A DNA stretch of 62,873 bases from an uncultured Dorea sp. (GCA_910589275.1 CAJUTH010000018.1:1-62873), one strand, 5' to 3'; shown: positions 25,972-35,148, counted from the first letter of the stretch. Translations and numbers: made by a program. The notes: a model not told the origin generated them from the letters alone.

Positions 25972-26328
25972 ATGACAGTAAAAGAATGCTATGACGCAAT
26001 GGGAGCCAATTATGAGGAGATAATTAGCAGGCTTCGGACGGAAGAGAGGGTAAAGAAGTTTGTTCTTAAGATTTTAAATGATAAGAGCTATGATCTTCTG
26101 ATAAATTCTATGGAGGAAAGAAATATGGAAGAGGCGTTTCGGGCGGCGCATACAATAAAAGGCGTCTGCCAGAATCTGGCCTTGACCCGTCTCTATCAAT
26201 CTGCTAATGAATTAGCAGATATGCTGAGAGGACGCCAAGAATATGAAGAGCAGATGGGACCGGCGTTGGAGAAGGTGAAAGAGGATTATGCAGATATGAT
26301 TGAACAGATTCAGAAGCTGGAAGTCTAA
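25972..26328 (+). CDS. Hpt phosphotransfer protein
   Basis: A 118-residue four-helix histidine phosphotransfer protein. The phosphorylated histidine is H60 in FRAAHTIKGVCQNLAL, the standard Hpt motif. It relays phosphate between the receiver domains of the upstream hybrid kinase and the REC/HD-GYP/GGDEF output protein. RBS AAGGAAGGAAG precedes the ATG. Ends at a bidirectional terminator. Confidence 0.9.
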   Translation: MTVKECYDAMGANYEEIISRLRTEERVKKFVLKILNDKSYDLLINSMEERNMEEAFRAAHTIKGVCQNLALTRLYQSANELADMLRGRQEYEEQMGPALEKVKEDYADMIEQIQKLEV

Positions 26329-26375
26329 GACGCTGCCGGGTTTGCTCAGAATGAGAATACAATATTTATGGAAAG

Positions 26376-26413
26376 AAAAGCAGCCGCCTATTCAATACCG
26401 GGCGGCTGCTTTT
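26376..26413. terminator. Bidirectional terminator
   Basis: AAAAGCAGCCGCC (26376-26388) pairs with GGCGGCTGCTTTT (26401-26413), giving U-tracts on both strands between the convergent Hpt and hemerythrin genes. Confidence 0.85.
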
Positions 26414-26431
26414 CTGTCTGTTTTTAATCTG

Positions 26432-27799
26432 TTAGTCTGTTTCAACACTTTTGCGTTCAAAGAATTTGTCAATTTTTGATTTGATTTCATCGTGCTTTAG
26501 ATATTTTGACAGGTATCCTTCCGGCTTAAGTGAAATAACCTTCTTTACGCTCTCGGGGTCAGTCCTTCCGGTAAGGAAAATGACCGGAAGATTAGCAAAA
26601 CTTTCCTCGGAGCGGATCATTTGCAGAACCTGCCTGCCGTCGCAGACCGGCATCTCATAATCCAGAAGAATCAGATCCGGTTTATCCAGTGAAATGGATT
26701 GAAGGGCAGACATTCCGGATTTGGCAAGAGCTATCTCATAATCGTTGCACAGAAGTTCTTTCATGCCCTGCCGAATGGTCATAGAATCATCTACGATTAG
26801 GATTTTCGGTTTCTGAGGCTCTTCGCGTTTCATTAGATATTTTTCAATTTCGTCTAGGGCGTTGCCGGTTTCAATTGCTGTTCCCACGCCTTTGTGCAGG
26901 AGATGGGGCGCGGCTACGCAGTAGGAAAAATATCCCTCGCCTGTATCGAATAGAAGGCTTGCCTGCAGGGATTCGCGCTCAAATATATTGCGGAATTCTT
27001 CGTATGTAAGAAGATTCTCTTCCTTTAATCCTAGTAATTCCATATCTGGCAGCAGTTCCCGGACGCGTTCCACGAACTGTCGGGCAGTATATCTGGTAGC
27101 GTTGATCAGCATGCTGTCAAGTTTGTTGGTTTGAAGACCAAGGGCTTTTCCCACAGTGTTTACAAGGAGTTTCTCTTCGAAGACCAGAATAATCTCGCAC
27201 TCTTTCTCTTCTTCACTGTCATCGCCTCCCACGTTGTAAAGAAGGCGGTAGTATACGCCTTTCCCAAACTTCTCGCCGCTGTATGTTTCGCTTACAACAT
27301 GGGATTCCAGTTTAAACATGTCGTACAATAGCTGGAGGATTACCTTCTTCATAGCTTCGTGCTCTTCTTCCGGCAGAAGATTGATCCATTTGCTGATTCC
27401 GTCTCCGATAATGGCGCGGTCCTCCGTCAAGGTATGCCCGATCAGCCATCCGGCGCATACGCCGAGAAAATGATCGACGGATTCCGGTGCATAATCCGTT
27501 TGCTCCAGTTCCTGTTCCAGAGCCGGCAGAGTTTTGTTGCGGAAGTTCTCATGGAGCTGCCGATGCGTCTTAAGTCCTTCGTAATTAATGGACACCATGT
27601 AGTTTTCTTCATCGGAAAAGTGTTTCATGGCATGCTCTTTGAAATATTTGATCCCTTCCTGACATGCCCATTGGCTTTTTTTCTTCTCATCTCCAAACGC
27701 AAAGAGCTTGTTGATAATCTTGAAAAGTCGCTTATGCTCTTTATCAATAATGTCTACTCCAATGTTGTATTCATCAGACCATACCAGTTGAGTGTTCAT
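26432..27799 (-). CDS. Bacteriohemerythrin - CheX-like - receiver fusion protein
   Basis: A 455-residue three-part protein. Residues 1-135 are a bacteriohemerythrin domain with its di-iron ligands visible: H22 (KEHKRLF), H60 and E64 (KHFSDEE), H79 and H83 (THRQLH), and the H...D pair of GHTLTEDRA. Residues about 150-320 resemble CheX-type phosphatase or chemotaxis domains (weak). Residues 335-455 are a receiver domain (ILIVDDSMTIRQGM, LILLDYEMPVCDG, FLTGRT). Hemerythrins sense or bind oxygen, so this may couple oxygen or iron state to signalling in an anaerobe. Confidence 0.85.
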   Translation of the reverse strand: MNTQLVWSDEYNIGVDIIDKEHKRLFKIINKLFAFGDEKKKSQWACQEGIKYFKEHAMKHFSDEENYMVSINYEGLKTHRQLHENFRNKTLPALEQELEQTDYAPESVDHFLGVCAGWLIGHTLTEDRAIIGDGISKWINLLPEEEHEAMKKVILQLLYDMFKLESHVVSETYSGEKFGKGVYYRLLYNVGGDDSEEEKECEIILVFEEKLLVNTVGKALGLQTNKLDSMLINATRYTARQFVERVRELLPDMELLGLKEENLLTYEEFRNIFERESLQASLLFDTGEGYFSYCVAAPHLLHKGVGTAIETGNALDEIEKYLMKREEPQKPKILIVDDSMTIRQGMKELLCNDYEIALAKSGMSALQSISLDKPDLILLDYEMPVCDGRQVLQMIRSEESFANLPVIFLTGRTDPESVKKVISLKPEGYLSKYLKHDEIKSKIDKFFERKSVETD

Positions 27800-27909
27800 A
27801 ATGAAAATCCTCCTTTGCTGCGGTCAGGATTATCCTGCCTATCAATAAATAATATATCATATTATAGATGTAATTTGCAATCATATCTGAGAAGTAACCT
27901 TTAGTTATT

Positions 27910-27936
27910 GTTACTGTGAACCAAGTGAACAGTAAC
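27910..27936. repeat. GTTACTGTGAAC repeat, long form
   Basis: The 27-bp sequence has ends GTTACTGT and ACAGTAAC as inverted repeats and an internal direct repeat of GTGAAC. It matches the copy at 34375-34401 except at a few bases. Confidence 0.65.
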
Positions 27937-27955
27937 ACGGAGAGCAGGCGTAAAA

Positions 27956-28597
27956 CTAAATTTTTTCAAGAGCCTTATTAGAGCCGATGAGCATGAGTAT
28001 CATCCCGGCTTTCAGAGGCATGTCTGGGTCGGGTGTGATTTCTACATGCGCGCCTTCCTTTATGCCGGCCACATTTACGCCATAGTTTTTCCGGATGTCG
28101 AGTTCCTTGAGTGTACTGCCAATCCATTTTTGAGGGACGGCGATTTCAATGATGCTGTAATCCGGTGATAATTCAATCCAATCGGCAAGGTTTGCAGACA
28201 GGAGATTCTTGGCAATCTTCCGGCCCATTTCTTCCTCAGGGAAGACGACGGCGTCTGCGCCGACCTTTCGGAGCACTTGGGCGTACCGTTCACTGTGAGC
28301 CTTGCACAGGATATAGGGGATTCCCATTTCCTTTGCAGCCAAAGTGGCGAGAATACTGCTTTCTAGATTCTCTGAGGAAGCCACAACGATTCCGTCAAAA
28401 TTTCTGGAGCCAAGAGATTTCAAAAGATCGGGATTGCCGATATCCGCCTGCATAGCGTAGGTTACCTTGTCTGCGATCGCGTCGATCTGTTCCATATTCT
28501 GATCTACGGCCACAACATCGCAGCCGAGCCGCTGAAGCGTAACGGCGACGCTTGCCCCGAAACTGCCAAGGCCCAGAACGATAAATTGTTTCTTCAT
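27956..28597 (-). CDS. TrkA/KtrA-type potassium uptake regulatory subunit
   Basis: A 213-residue cytoplasmic gating subunit. Residues 1-130 form an RCK_N nucleotide-binding fold (VLGLGSFGASVA, VVAVDQN) and residues 135-213 an RCK_C domain. It lies 15 bases after the channel gene in one operon. Start ATG at 28597 lies behind AAGGAG; a GTG two codons upstream is less likely. In Firmicutes RCK_C domains often bind cyclic-di-AMP. Confidence 0.92.
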   Translation of the reverse strand: MKKQFIVLGLGSFGASVAVTLQRLGCDVVAVDQNMEQIDAIADKVTYAMQADIGNPDLLKSLGSRNFDGIVVASSENLESSILATLAAKEMGIPYILCKAHSERYAQVLRKVGADAVVFPEEEMGRKIAKNLLSANLADWIELSPDYSIIEIAVPQKWIGSTLKELDIRKNYGVNVAGIKEGAHVEITPDPDMPLKAGMILMLIGSNKALEKI

Positions 28598-28612
28598 AAT
28601 CACTCTCCTTTT

Positions 28613-29989
28613 CTATCCAACCATAATTTGTTCTGAAGGAAGTCTGCGGATCTTGTCCCTTGGGTGTGTTTTACCTGCAAAGGTCAGCGCAAGAGTCAAT
28701 GGTCCAAGTCTTCCGATATACATCATGCACATCAGGACAATCTGGCTTCCCCGGCTCAGATGAGGAGTGAGATCCGCCGAGAGACCTACTGTTCCGATCG
28801 CCGATGCGGTTTCGTAGATGATGTTCGCCAGCGGGATGCTGTCAGGCTCCAGAGTAAGCAGGAGAAGCGTTCCGCTGATAAATGCTGTAAATGCCGCCAT
28901 TACGACACAAAAGCCTGTGCGGAAATTTGCGAGGGATATCTGTCGTCCCATGCATTCCGTATCGCTGCCGCCCCGCACGAAGGTCAGGCAGGACAAAAAC
29001 AGCATGGCAAAAGTGGTAGTTTTTACGCCGCCGGCTGTTCCGCCTGGAGAGCCGCCGATAAACATGAGTATGGAGCAGAACAGTTTTGACTCCTCATGCA
29101 GCGCGCTTTGGGAAACCGTATAGAATCCGGCTGTTCTTGTGGTTACCGACTGGAATAAGGATGCCAGAATTTTTTCGCCCAGATTCATGGCGCCGATGGT
29201 TTCCGGATTATGATATTCCGAGACAAAGATAAAGGCGGTTCCAGCGGTGATTAGAAGCAGGGTCGTGAGGATGACTAGCTTTGAATGGAGACGAAGCCGT
29301 GTAAACCACCAGCGGGCAGGAACCTGCCGGTGAAGCATCTTTTTAGCATTGTCTATGACGTCAAACCATACGGTGAACCCGGCGCCGCTTATAATAATTA
29401 ATAATATCGTAGTGATATTAAACATCGGACATCGTGCATAGGCAGCGAGGCTGCTGGTTCCTAAAATATCAATTCCCGCATTACAGAAGGCGGATACGGA
29501 ATGAAATATGGAATACCAGATGCCTTTGACCGCCCCGTATTCCGGTATGAACTGGAACATATACAGTATGGAGCCGCATCCCTCTACAACAAGAGTTCCG
29601 ATAATTACGTTTTTCACTATTCTGACGATGCCTCCGGGGCGCTGTGCGCCGTAAGTTTCCTGAAGCACCATCCGTTCTTTTAGATTGATCTTTTTTCTAA
29701 GAAGAAAGAAAAAAACTGCAGCGCATGCAATTACGCCGAGTCCTCCGATCTGGATCAGCAGAAGCAGGACAATTTTTCCGAAAAGAGTAAACTGGGAAGC
29801 CGGCGTGATGGTTACCAGTCCTGTTACACATACGGAAGTGACCGAAGTGAACAGGGCGTCTAGGAATGGCAGAGGCTTTGTGTTGCTGATTGGAAGATAT
29901 AGCAGCACGGCTCCCAGCAAGATCACGCCAAAAAATCCGGCCGCGGTTATCCGCAGGGTATTCCATCGGACATGTTTCTTTAATTCCAT
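28613..29989 (-). CDS. TrkH/KtrB-type potassium transporter
   Basis: A 458-residue integral membrane protein with about ten hydrophobic segments and the four pore-loop repeats of the Trk/Ktr family (for example TSVTSVCVTGLVT, HSVSAFCNAGI, SVTTRTAGF, ETASAIGTVGLS). Length fits KtrB. It forms the potassium channel controlled by the downstream RCK subunit. RBS GGAGAAT precedes the ATG. Confidence 0.93.
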   Translation of the reverse strand: MELKKHVRWNTLRITAAGFFGVILLGAVLLYLPISNTKPLPFLDALFTSVTSVCVTGLVTITPASQFTLFGKIVLLLLIQIGGLGVIACAAVFFFLLRKKINLKERMVLQETYGAQRPGGIVRIVKNVIIGTLVVEGCGSILYMFQFIPEYGAVKGIWYSIFHSVSAFCNAGIDILGTSSLAAYARCPMFNITTILLIIISGAGFTVWFDVIDNAKKMLHRQVPARWWFTRLRLHSKLVILTTLLLITAGTAFIFVSEYHNPETIGAMNLGEKILASLFQSVTTRTAGFYTVSQSALHEESKLFCSILMFIGGSPGGTAGGVKTTTFAMLFLSCLTFVRGGSDTECMGRQISLANFRTGFCVVMAAFTAFISGTLLLLTLEPDSIPLANIIYETASAIGTVGLSADLTPHLSRGSQIVLMCMMYIGRLGPLTLALTFAGKTHPRDKIRRLPSEQIMVG

Positions 29990-30161
29990 AATTAATTCTC
30001 CGTTTAAAAGTAGATACTATACAAAGTATATCAAATCATTCCTAAATAGCAAGAGGTTATTGGTAACTATCTGTATTGCCTGTTTTCCACAGGTGTGATA
30101 GAATGTTACTGTTTTCAAATTTAGGTATTAACTCGGCTGTTTTTTATAAAGGAGTGGGAAG

Positions 30162-31355
30162 ATGCTAAAAGGAAAGAAAATTATTCTTGGAATAACCGGA
30201 GGAATTGCGGCGTATAAGAGCGCGGCTCTTACGAGTCTTTTGATAAAAGCGGGTGCAAGCGTGCAGGTGATTATGACAGAGCATGCGAAAGAATTTATTG
30301 CACCGCTTACGTTTGAGGCATTGACCGGCAGACGGTGCCTGACCGATACATTTGACAGGAACCATGAGTATAGTACGGAGCATGTAGCGCTGGCAAAAGA
30401 GGCGGATGCGGTGATGATAGCGCCGGCAACTGCCAATGTGATAGCTAAGCTTGCCCATGGTATCGCGGACGATATGCTGACAACGACTGTGCTGGCATGC
30501 GACTGTTCAAAGATGATAGCGCCCGCAATGAATACCAGAATGTACGAGAATCCTGTAACCCAGGAGAATATAGAGACGCTAAAACGGCATGGTATGACAG
30601 TAATAGAGCCGGCAAAGGGACGGCTTGCCTGCGGCGATGTAGGAGCAGGAAAGATGCCTGAGCCGGAGGAACTTTTGCAGTATGTTCTAATGTCTTGTGC
30701 ATATGAGAAGGATATGACAGGACGCAGGGTGCTGGTGACGGCCGGACCGACCCAGGAGCTTTTGGATCCGGTGAGGTATATTACGAACCACTCTACAGGG
30801 AAGATGGGATACAGCATTGCGAAGATTTGCGCGCTGCGGGGAGCTGAAGTGACGCTGGTCAGCGGGAAGACCTCACTCACGCCGCCGTTGTTTGTAAAAG
30901 TGGTTCCGGTTGTGACAGCGGAGGATATGTTCCGGGAAGTGACTGCAAGAAGCACGGGGATGGATATTATTATTAAGGCGGCTGCCGTTGCGGATTACAG
31001 GCCGAAGAATGTCAGTGATGAGAAGATGAAGAAGTCTGACACGGAGTTGACCATTGAACTGGAACGAACAAAGGACATTTTGGGGCATCTGGGACATCAT
31101 AAGGAAAAGGGGCAGTTTCTGTGCGGATTTGCCATGGAAACACAGAATCTTTTGGAAAATGCAAAGGAAAAGCTCTCCCGCAAGAATGCGGACATGATTG
31201 TAGCGAATAATCTCAAGATACAAGGCGCCGGATTCGGAACAGATACCAATGTAGTTACAATTATTACGGAAGACGGAATACAGGCGCTGGAGTTAATGTC
31301 GAAGGAGATGGCTGCGGAGCAGATCCTAAATGAAATTCTGAAGAGACAGGCATGA
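30162..31355 (+). CDS. coaBC: Bifunctional phosphopantothenoylcysteine decarboxylase / synthase
   Basis: A 397-residue fused enzyme of coenzyme A synthesis. The N-terminal CoaC flavoprotein starts GKKIILGITGGIAAYK and includes the substrate clamp region with PAMNTRMYENP. The C-terminal CoaB synthase starts at about residue 188 with VLVTAGPTQELLDPVRYITNHSTGKMG and contains KAAAVADYRP. Full length for the family. RBS AAGGAG. Stand-alone gene ending in a terminator. Confidence 0.95.
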   Translation: MLKGKKIILGITGGIAAYKSAALTSLLIKAGASVQVIMTEHAKEFIAPLTFEALTGRRCLTDTFDRNHEYSTEHVALAKEADAVMIAPATANVIAKLAHGIADDMLTTTVLACDCSKMIAPAMNTRMYENPVTQENIETLKRHGMTVIEPAKGRLACGDVGAGKMPEPEELLQYVLMSCAYEKDMTGRRVLVTAGPTQELLDPVRYITNHSTGKMGYSIAKICALRGAEVTLVSGKTSLTPPLFVKVVPVVTAEDMFREVTARSTGMDIIIKAAAVADYRPKNVSDEKMKKSDTELTIELERTKDILGHLGHHKEKGQFLCGFAMETQNLLENAKEKLSRKNADMIVANNLKIQGAGFGTDTNVVTIITEDGIQALELMSKEMAAEQILNEILKRQA

Positions 31356-31377
31356 TTTATGACGATACGGTTAGAAA

Positions 31378-31412
31378 CTAAAAAGGGCTGCGCATAAAGC
31401 GCGGCCTTTTAG
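31378..31412 (+). terminator. Intrinsic terminator after coaBC
   Basis: AAAAGGGCTGCGC (31381-31393) pairs with GCGCGGCCTTTT (31399-31410) across a five-base loop. Confidence 0.8.
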
Positions 31413-31539
31413 CAATCTGGAGATTGGACTTGAACACGGTTCGGGGTTACAATCTAATGATTGTTTGTGTTCTTTATACAATATAACATGGAATGAAATA
31501 TTGTGGTATAGCTTTATGATACATAATTTCCCAAAAAAA

Positions 31540-31568
31540 TTGTGCTCGGGGCACATTTGTGATAAAAT
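31540..31568 (+). promoter_or_regulatory. Promoter with dyad upstream of the PucR-type gene
   Basis: TTGTGC (31540-31545), 17-base spacer, TAAAAT (31563-31568). The dyad TGTGC-TCGGG-GCACA (31541-31555) overlaps the -35 box and may be a regulator site. The rest of the 307-bp gap shows no gene. Confidence 0.5.
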
Positions 31569-31662
31569 ATACTTAACGGACTGCTAATGTTCAATCAGGC
31601 ATATTTATTGAATAAATATTCATGGACGGCGATAATGGGCGTGGGCAGTAAAGGGGGTTTTT

Positions 31663-32793
31663 ATGGCGGTAGCATTGGAAGAACTGTATCGGGAAATAGA
31701 ACCGTTGTATGATATCCGGCTGGTAACAGAGAGCTGCTTTCACAAAATTATTGAATGGACTCATATTGTGGAGAATCCGGAGTTTATTCAATTGCTTCAT
31801 GGAGACGAATTGATATTTAATGCCGGACTGCAGTACACTTCCGCAGACTGGATGATGGATTTTGTCAAACGGCTGATTGATGCGGGGGCCGGCGGGCTGG
31901 TAGTTTCCCTGCATGATGGTAAGGGATATTCTAAGGAATTGCTGGATTATTGCAATGAGAAACAGTTTCCGCTGTTTACTGCCGGCTGGAATACGCCGTA
32001 TATGGATGTAATGCGTCTTTTTGCAGAAGTACTTCTAAAGAATGAGCAGAGAGAAACGAATCTGAATACGGCGCTTAAGAATGCGATTTACTATCCGGAG
32101 AATGAGGCGGCATATATTCCTTATTTTGAATACAATGGTTTTTACCGCAATATGGAGTATATTATGGCGGTATTAAGCTGTAACGCTTACTGGGAAGAAG
32201 GAGGAAATAAGCGTATTCAAGAGATTGCAAGGGAGCTTGGGTACTCTCTGGAGCATGGGATAGTAGTCTATGAGAATAACATATTGCTGATTATGGTATC
32301 GGAAAAGGAGAAAGAACATTTAAAAGGCGTACTACAGAAAATATGCTGCTCGGACTGTCAGGTGTATGTAGGAATCGGTACGGAAGTTTCCAGACTGCAG
32401 GAGCTTCGGGAAAGTTACGAACATGCGATGACTGCGTATCAGCTTACTAAGACAGCGATCGAGACCAATATGCTGATATATGAGGAGCTGGGCGTATATA
32501 AAATTTTGTCGGATTTGCGGCATCCGGAGCTTGGAGAGCGTTTTATGGAGGAGGTATTGGGGGAACTGCTTCGGTATGACGAGCAGAATGGAACGGACTA
32601 TATGGACATACTAAAGGCCTTTTTTGAGAACGACTGTAGTATTCTGCATACGTCAAGGGCAATTTACTGTCATAAAAATACGCTAAATTATAAGATGAAT
32701 AAGGTGAAAGAAATCCTTGGATATGATATAATGAGTAACGAAAACCGGGCAAGAATTATGGTTGCCCTGTATTTTATGAAGATGCGGATATAA
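31663..32793 (+). CDS. PucR/CdaR-family transcriptional regulator
   Basis: A 376-residue regulator. The N-terminal half matches the PucR ligand-binding domain (FIQLLHGDELIFNAGLQY, AGAGGLVVSLHDG). The C-terminal 60 residues hold the HTH_30 DNA-binding domain (LKAFFENDCSILHTSRAIYC, HKNTLNYKMNKVKEILGYD). Regulators of this class control purine, amino-acid or organic-acid use. A LUD-domain gene follows by 84 bases and may be co-transcribed. Confidence 0.85.
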   Translation: MAVALEELYREIEPLYDIRLVTESCFHKIIEWTHIVENPEFIQLLHGDELIFNAGLQYTSADWMMDFVKRLIDAGAGGLVVSLHDGKGYSKELLDYCNEKQFPLFTAGWNTPYMDVMRLFAEVLLKNEQRETNLNTALKNAIYYPENEAAYIPYFEYNGFYRNMEYIMAVLSCNAYWEEGGNKRIQEIARELGYSLEHGIVVYENNILLIMVSEKEKEHLKGVLQKICCSDCQVYVGIGTEVSRLQELRESYEHAMTAYQLTKTAIETNMLIYEELGVYKILSDLRHPELGERFMEEVLGELLRYDEQNGTDYMDILKAFFENDCSILHTSRAIYCHKNTLNYKMNKVKEILGYDIMSNENRARIMVALYFMKMRI

Positions 32794-32877
32794 AGCTTTT
32801 TGTCTGCCCGCGCCTTGCCGGGACCATCCGCTTTAGCACGGGAGACAGGACAGATATGGAAAAGGAGGCTGGATATT

Positions 32878-33516
32878 ATGGATGAGAGAAGAACGATGCG
32901 TAATGGATTACTGGCGGAGAAGATTATAAAAGGGCTGGAATCCCGTAATATGGAGGGTTTTTATGCAGAGACAAAGGAGGAAGCCCTTAAGACAGCATTG
33001 GAGCTGATTCCGGAAGGAAGTTCCATCGGCTGGGGCGGGTCGGTATCTGTTGATGCGATTGGCCTTAAGGACGCGGTTTGTTCCGGCAATTATCGGATTC
33101 ATGACAGAAATGCCGCGGGTACAGAGGAAGAGAAAAGACAGATCGAACTTGAAGTGCTGGGAAGTGATTTCCTGCTATGTAGTTCAAACGCAATTACAGA
33201 AGACGGCATTCTGGTAAATATTGACGGGAGAGGCAACCGTGTGGCGGGAATTGTCTATGGGCCGAAGAATGTGATCATGGTTGTGGGGATGAATAAAGTG
33301 GTAAAAACACTGGAGGACGCATGGTCGCGCGCCCGGAATGAAGCGGCTCCGATTAATGCGCAGAGATTTCTGATTCAGACGCCGTGTAAAAAGACAGGTT
33401 CCTGCGCAGACTGCAAGTCGCCGGATACGATATGCTGCCAGTTTCTGGTAACTAGATTTTCGAAAGTCTCGAAGCGTATCAAAGTTATTCTTGTGAATGA
33501 AGAGCTGGGATTCTAA
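32878..33516 (+). CDS. LUD (lactate utilisation) domain protein
   Basis: A 212-residue DUF162/LUD protein related to LutC and the N-terminal part of LutB. Seen: EGSSIGWGGSVSVDAIGL, a typical early LUD motif, LGSDFLLCSSNAITEDG and NIDGRGNRVAGIVYGPKNV. A C-terminal Cys set (CKKTGSCADCKS) is typical of the short clostridial LUD proteins. Start ATG 32878 lies behind AAAGGAGG. LutA and LutB are not adjacent. Function in lactate oxidation is therefore uncertain. Confidence 0.85.
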   Translation: MDERRTMRNGLLAEKIIKGLESRNMEGFYAETKEEALKTALELIPEGSSIGWGGSVSVDAIGLKDAVCSGNYRIHDRNAAGTEEEKRQIELEVLGSDFLLCSSNAITEDGILVNIDGRGNRVAGIVYGPKNVIMVVGMNKVVKTLEDAWSRARNEAAPINAQRFLIQTPCKKTGSCADCKSPDTICCQFLVTRFSKVSKRIKVILVNEELGF

Positions 33517-33594
33517 ATGCTGAAAGGCACATATACATATGGATAGTACCACAGGGAATTGCAAAATATTTGTTTTTTTGTTGAGTAATTTTTG

Positions 33595-33623
33595 TTGACT
33601 TGAGGTGGTACATTTGCTATACT
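33595..33623 (+). promoter_or_regulatory. Promoter of tRNA-Cys
   Basis: TTGACT (33595-33600), 17-base spacer, TATACT (33618-33623), 19 bases upstream of the tRNA. Confidence 0.8.
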
Positions 33624-33642
33624 GTATAAGTGCATAAAGCAA

Positions 33643-33713
33643 GGCGCCATAGCCAAGTGGTAAGGCAAAGGTCTGCAACACCTCTATCACCAGTTCAAAT
33701 CTGGTTGGCGCCT
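33643..33713 (+). tRNA. tRNA-Cys (GCA)
   Basis: A 71-base cloverleaf. Acceptor arms GGCGCCA (33643-33649) and TGGCGCC (33706-33712) pair perfectly with discriminator T. The D-arm region reads AGCCAAGTGGTAAGGC, anticodon GCA at 33675-33677 in loop CTGCAAC, and the T-arm GTTCAAATC. The CCA end is not encoded. Confidence 0.95.
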
Positions 33714-33722
33714 CTTAGTTAG

Positions 33723-33764
33723 AATACCGCAACCCTTTTGATTATTAGGGGTGCGGTATTTTTT
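33723..33764 (+). terminator. Terminator of tRNA-Cys
   Basis: AATACCGC-AACCC and GGG-GTGCGGTATT form a long stem followed by a T-run (33759-33764). Confidence 0.85.
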
Positions 33765-34213
33765 GCGGGGAACAATTCTGTGGAATTAAAGGTAAAAGTT
33801 ATCAATATTAATTCCGATAAGGCGCATGAACTCTTGAAGAAATGTGACGTATTGAGAGAATACAGCCAGTTTATTGATACGGTGAGGGAGCATTCCGGTG
33901 AAGAAAGCGCAATCAAGAAAGCGATTAGGGAATGTATTGACCGTGGAATACTGGTGGATTACCTGAAACGGAAAGGAAGCGAGGTTGAGAACATGTTGAT
34001 TGCAGAGTATAGCTATGAGGAAGATATCCAGGTGAAGCAGCAGGAAGCAAAACAGCAGGGAAGACAGGAAGGAAGACAGGAAGGATTGATTTTGTCGGGG
34101 AGAATATTTCAGACAGTGAAAAAAATCCTGATCTCACAAATGAGCAGATCGCGGCGGAAGTCGGCTGTGGGCCAGAAGAAGTGGAAAGCACAAGAAAGAT
34201 GTTTGGGATATAA
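33765..34213 (+). pseudogene. Remnant of an Rpn-family nuclease/transposase-like gene
   Basis: C-terminal part of an Rpn (recombination-promoting nuclease, PDDEXK) protein with no start. Visible family text: VELKVKVININ, HELLKKCDVLREYSQFIDTV, AIRECIDRGILVDYLKRKG, and the EEAKQQGRQEGRQEG tail. The frame shifts at a run of seven A near 34119-34126; one further A would restore the expected C-terminus NPDLTNEQIAAEVG...STRKMFGI ending at 34213. Lost N-terminus plus frameshift make it non-functional. It abuts tRNA-Cys. Confidence 0.78.
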
Positions 34214-34521
34214 AAATATGTGCAAAATAACGTGCTGCGCGAGGCAGTGAAGAATTAGGAAAATAAAGTGAGGCATCGGCATTTGTCCGGTGTCTTTTTC
34301 TGTACTATACTGAGACCACAAAATTAGGATATATTAGGTTTCGGCAGGCGGCAATTTTAAATGGATTTGCGAAAGTTGCTGTGAACGGAGTGAACAGTAA
34401 CATTGTGTAAATAAAGTCCTGGTTTTATGCAAATCAGGACCTTTTTCTGCATGTGAAAACAGGCTAAAATGATTTTATAATGAAAATAGGGAAACTTCGC
34501 GTAAAGGAAAGGGTGAAGCGG
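34214..34521. other. Intergenic region with repeat and terminators
   Basis: No gene. It holds a weak hairpin near 34272-34298, the 27-bp repeat at 34375-34401 and a hairpin terminator at 34416-34447 (GTCCTG / CAGGAC then CTTTTTC). Confidence 0.5.
34375..34401. repeat. GTTGCTGTGAAC repeat, long form
   Basis: A 27-bp copy with the pattern GTTRCTGTGAAC-NNA-GTGAACAGTAAC. Four copies of this family (two long, two short) occur in the window. Confidence 0.65.
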
Positions 34522-35148
34522 ATGGATGAATGGCTGATGCGTAAGCTGCGGGAGGTCACGGCAGAGGAACAGGCTTATCTGGATGGGGAGCTTCAGGTGA
34601 AGAAGGATATTTATACATTATCAGGCGTGCAGAGAAAGGGAAATATAGCTGCCGCGGGAGGCGGGAAAAGAGCGGCAAGGCAGGATAAGTTCGAGGTGGA
34701 CTGCCAGCGGTTTTTGCAGGAAGGGAAGCTGATTACGGTCAGGCATCACAGCCGTTTTATCGAGTTTCCTCTTCACAAACATAACTACATTGAGATTATG
34801 TATGTGTGTTCCGGCGAAATTACACATTATATCGACGGCAAGGAGCTGGTTATGGGAGAGGGAGATCTGCTTCTTTTAAACCAGCATGTCAGGCACGGGA
34901 TTAAGCGCGCCGGGATGGATGACGTGGGGGTTAATTTTATTGTTCTGCCGGAATTTTTTGATATACCGTTCCAGATGATGCGGAAGCAGAATATTATCGC
35001 GGATTTCCTTTTGGGGATACTCCGGCAGAATAATCCGATTCCGCAGTACCTGAATTTCCAGCTCCGTGGACAGAAAGCGATTTCAAACCTGATGGAGAAT
35101 ATGATCGCGTCTATTGTGAGAGAGCGTATGCTATGGGGACACTATTAA
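34522..35148 (+). pseudogene. Truncated AraC-family regulator (ligand domain only)
   Basis: Encodes the cupin-like N-terminal domain of an AraC regulator (FIEFPLHKHNYIEIMYVCSGEITHYI, GEGDLLLLNQ) but ends after about 208 residues where the two C-terminal helix-turn-helix motifs should begin. At about 35135 it runs into sugar-kinase coding sequence in another frame, so a deletion joined the two genes. ATG 34522 follows AAAGGG. It likely once controlled the deoxysugar operon downstream. Without a DNA-binding domain it cannot act as a normal activator. Confidence 0.72.

Noticed and set aside
31413..31480. tRNA-like 3' half on the minus strand (GTTCAAGTCC near 31430)
   Set aside because: There is no matching acceptor stem or D-arm; the similarity is limited to a T-arm-like decamer.
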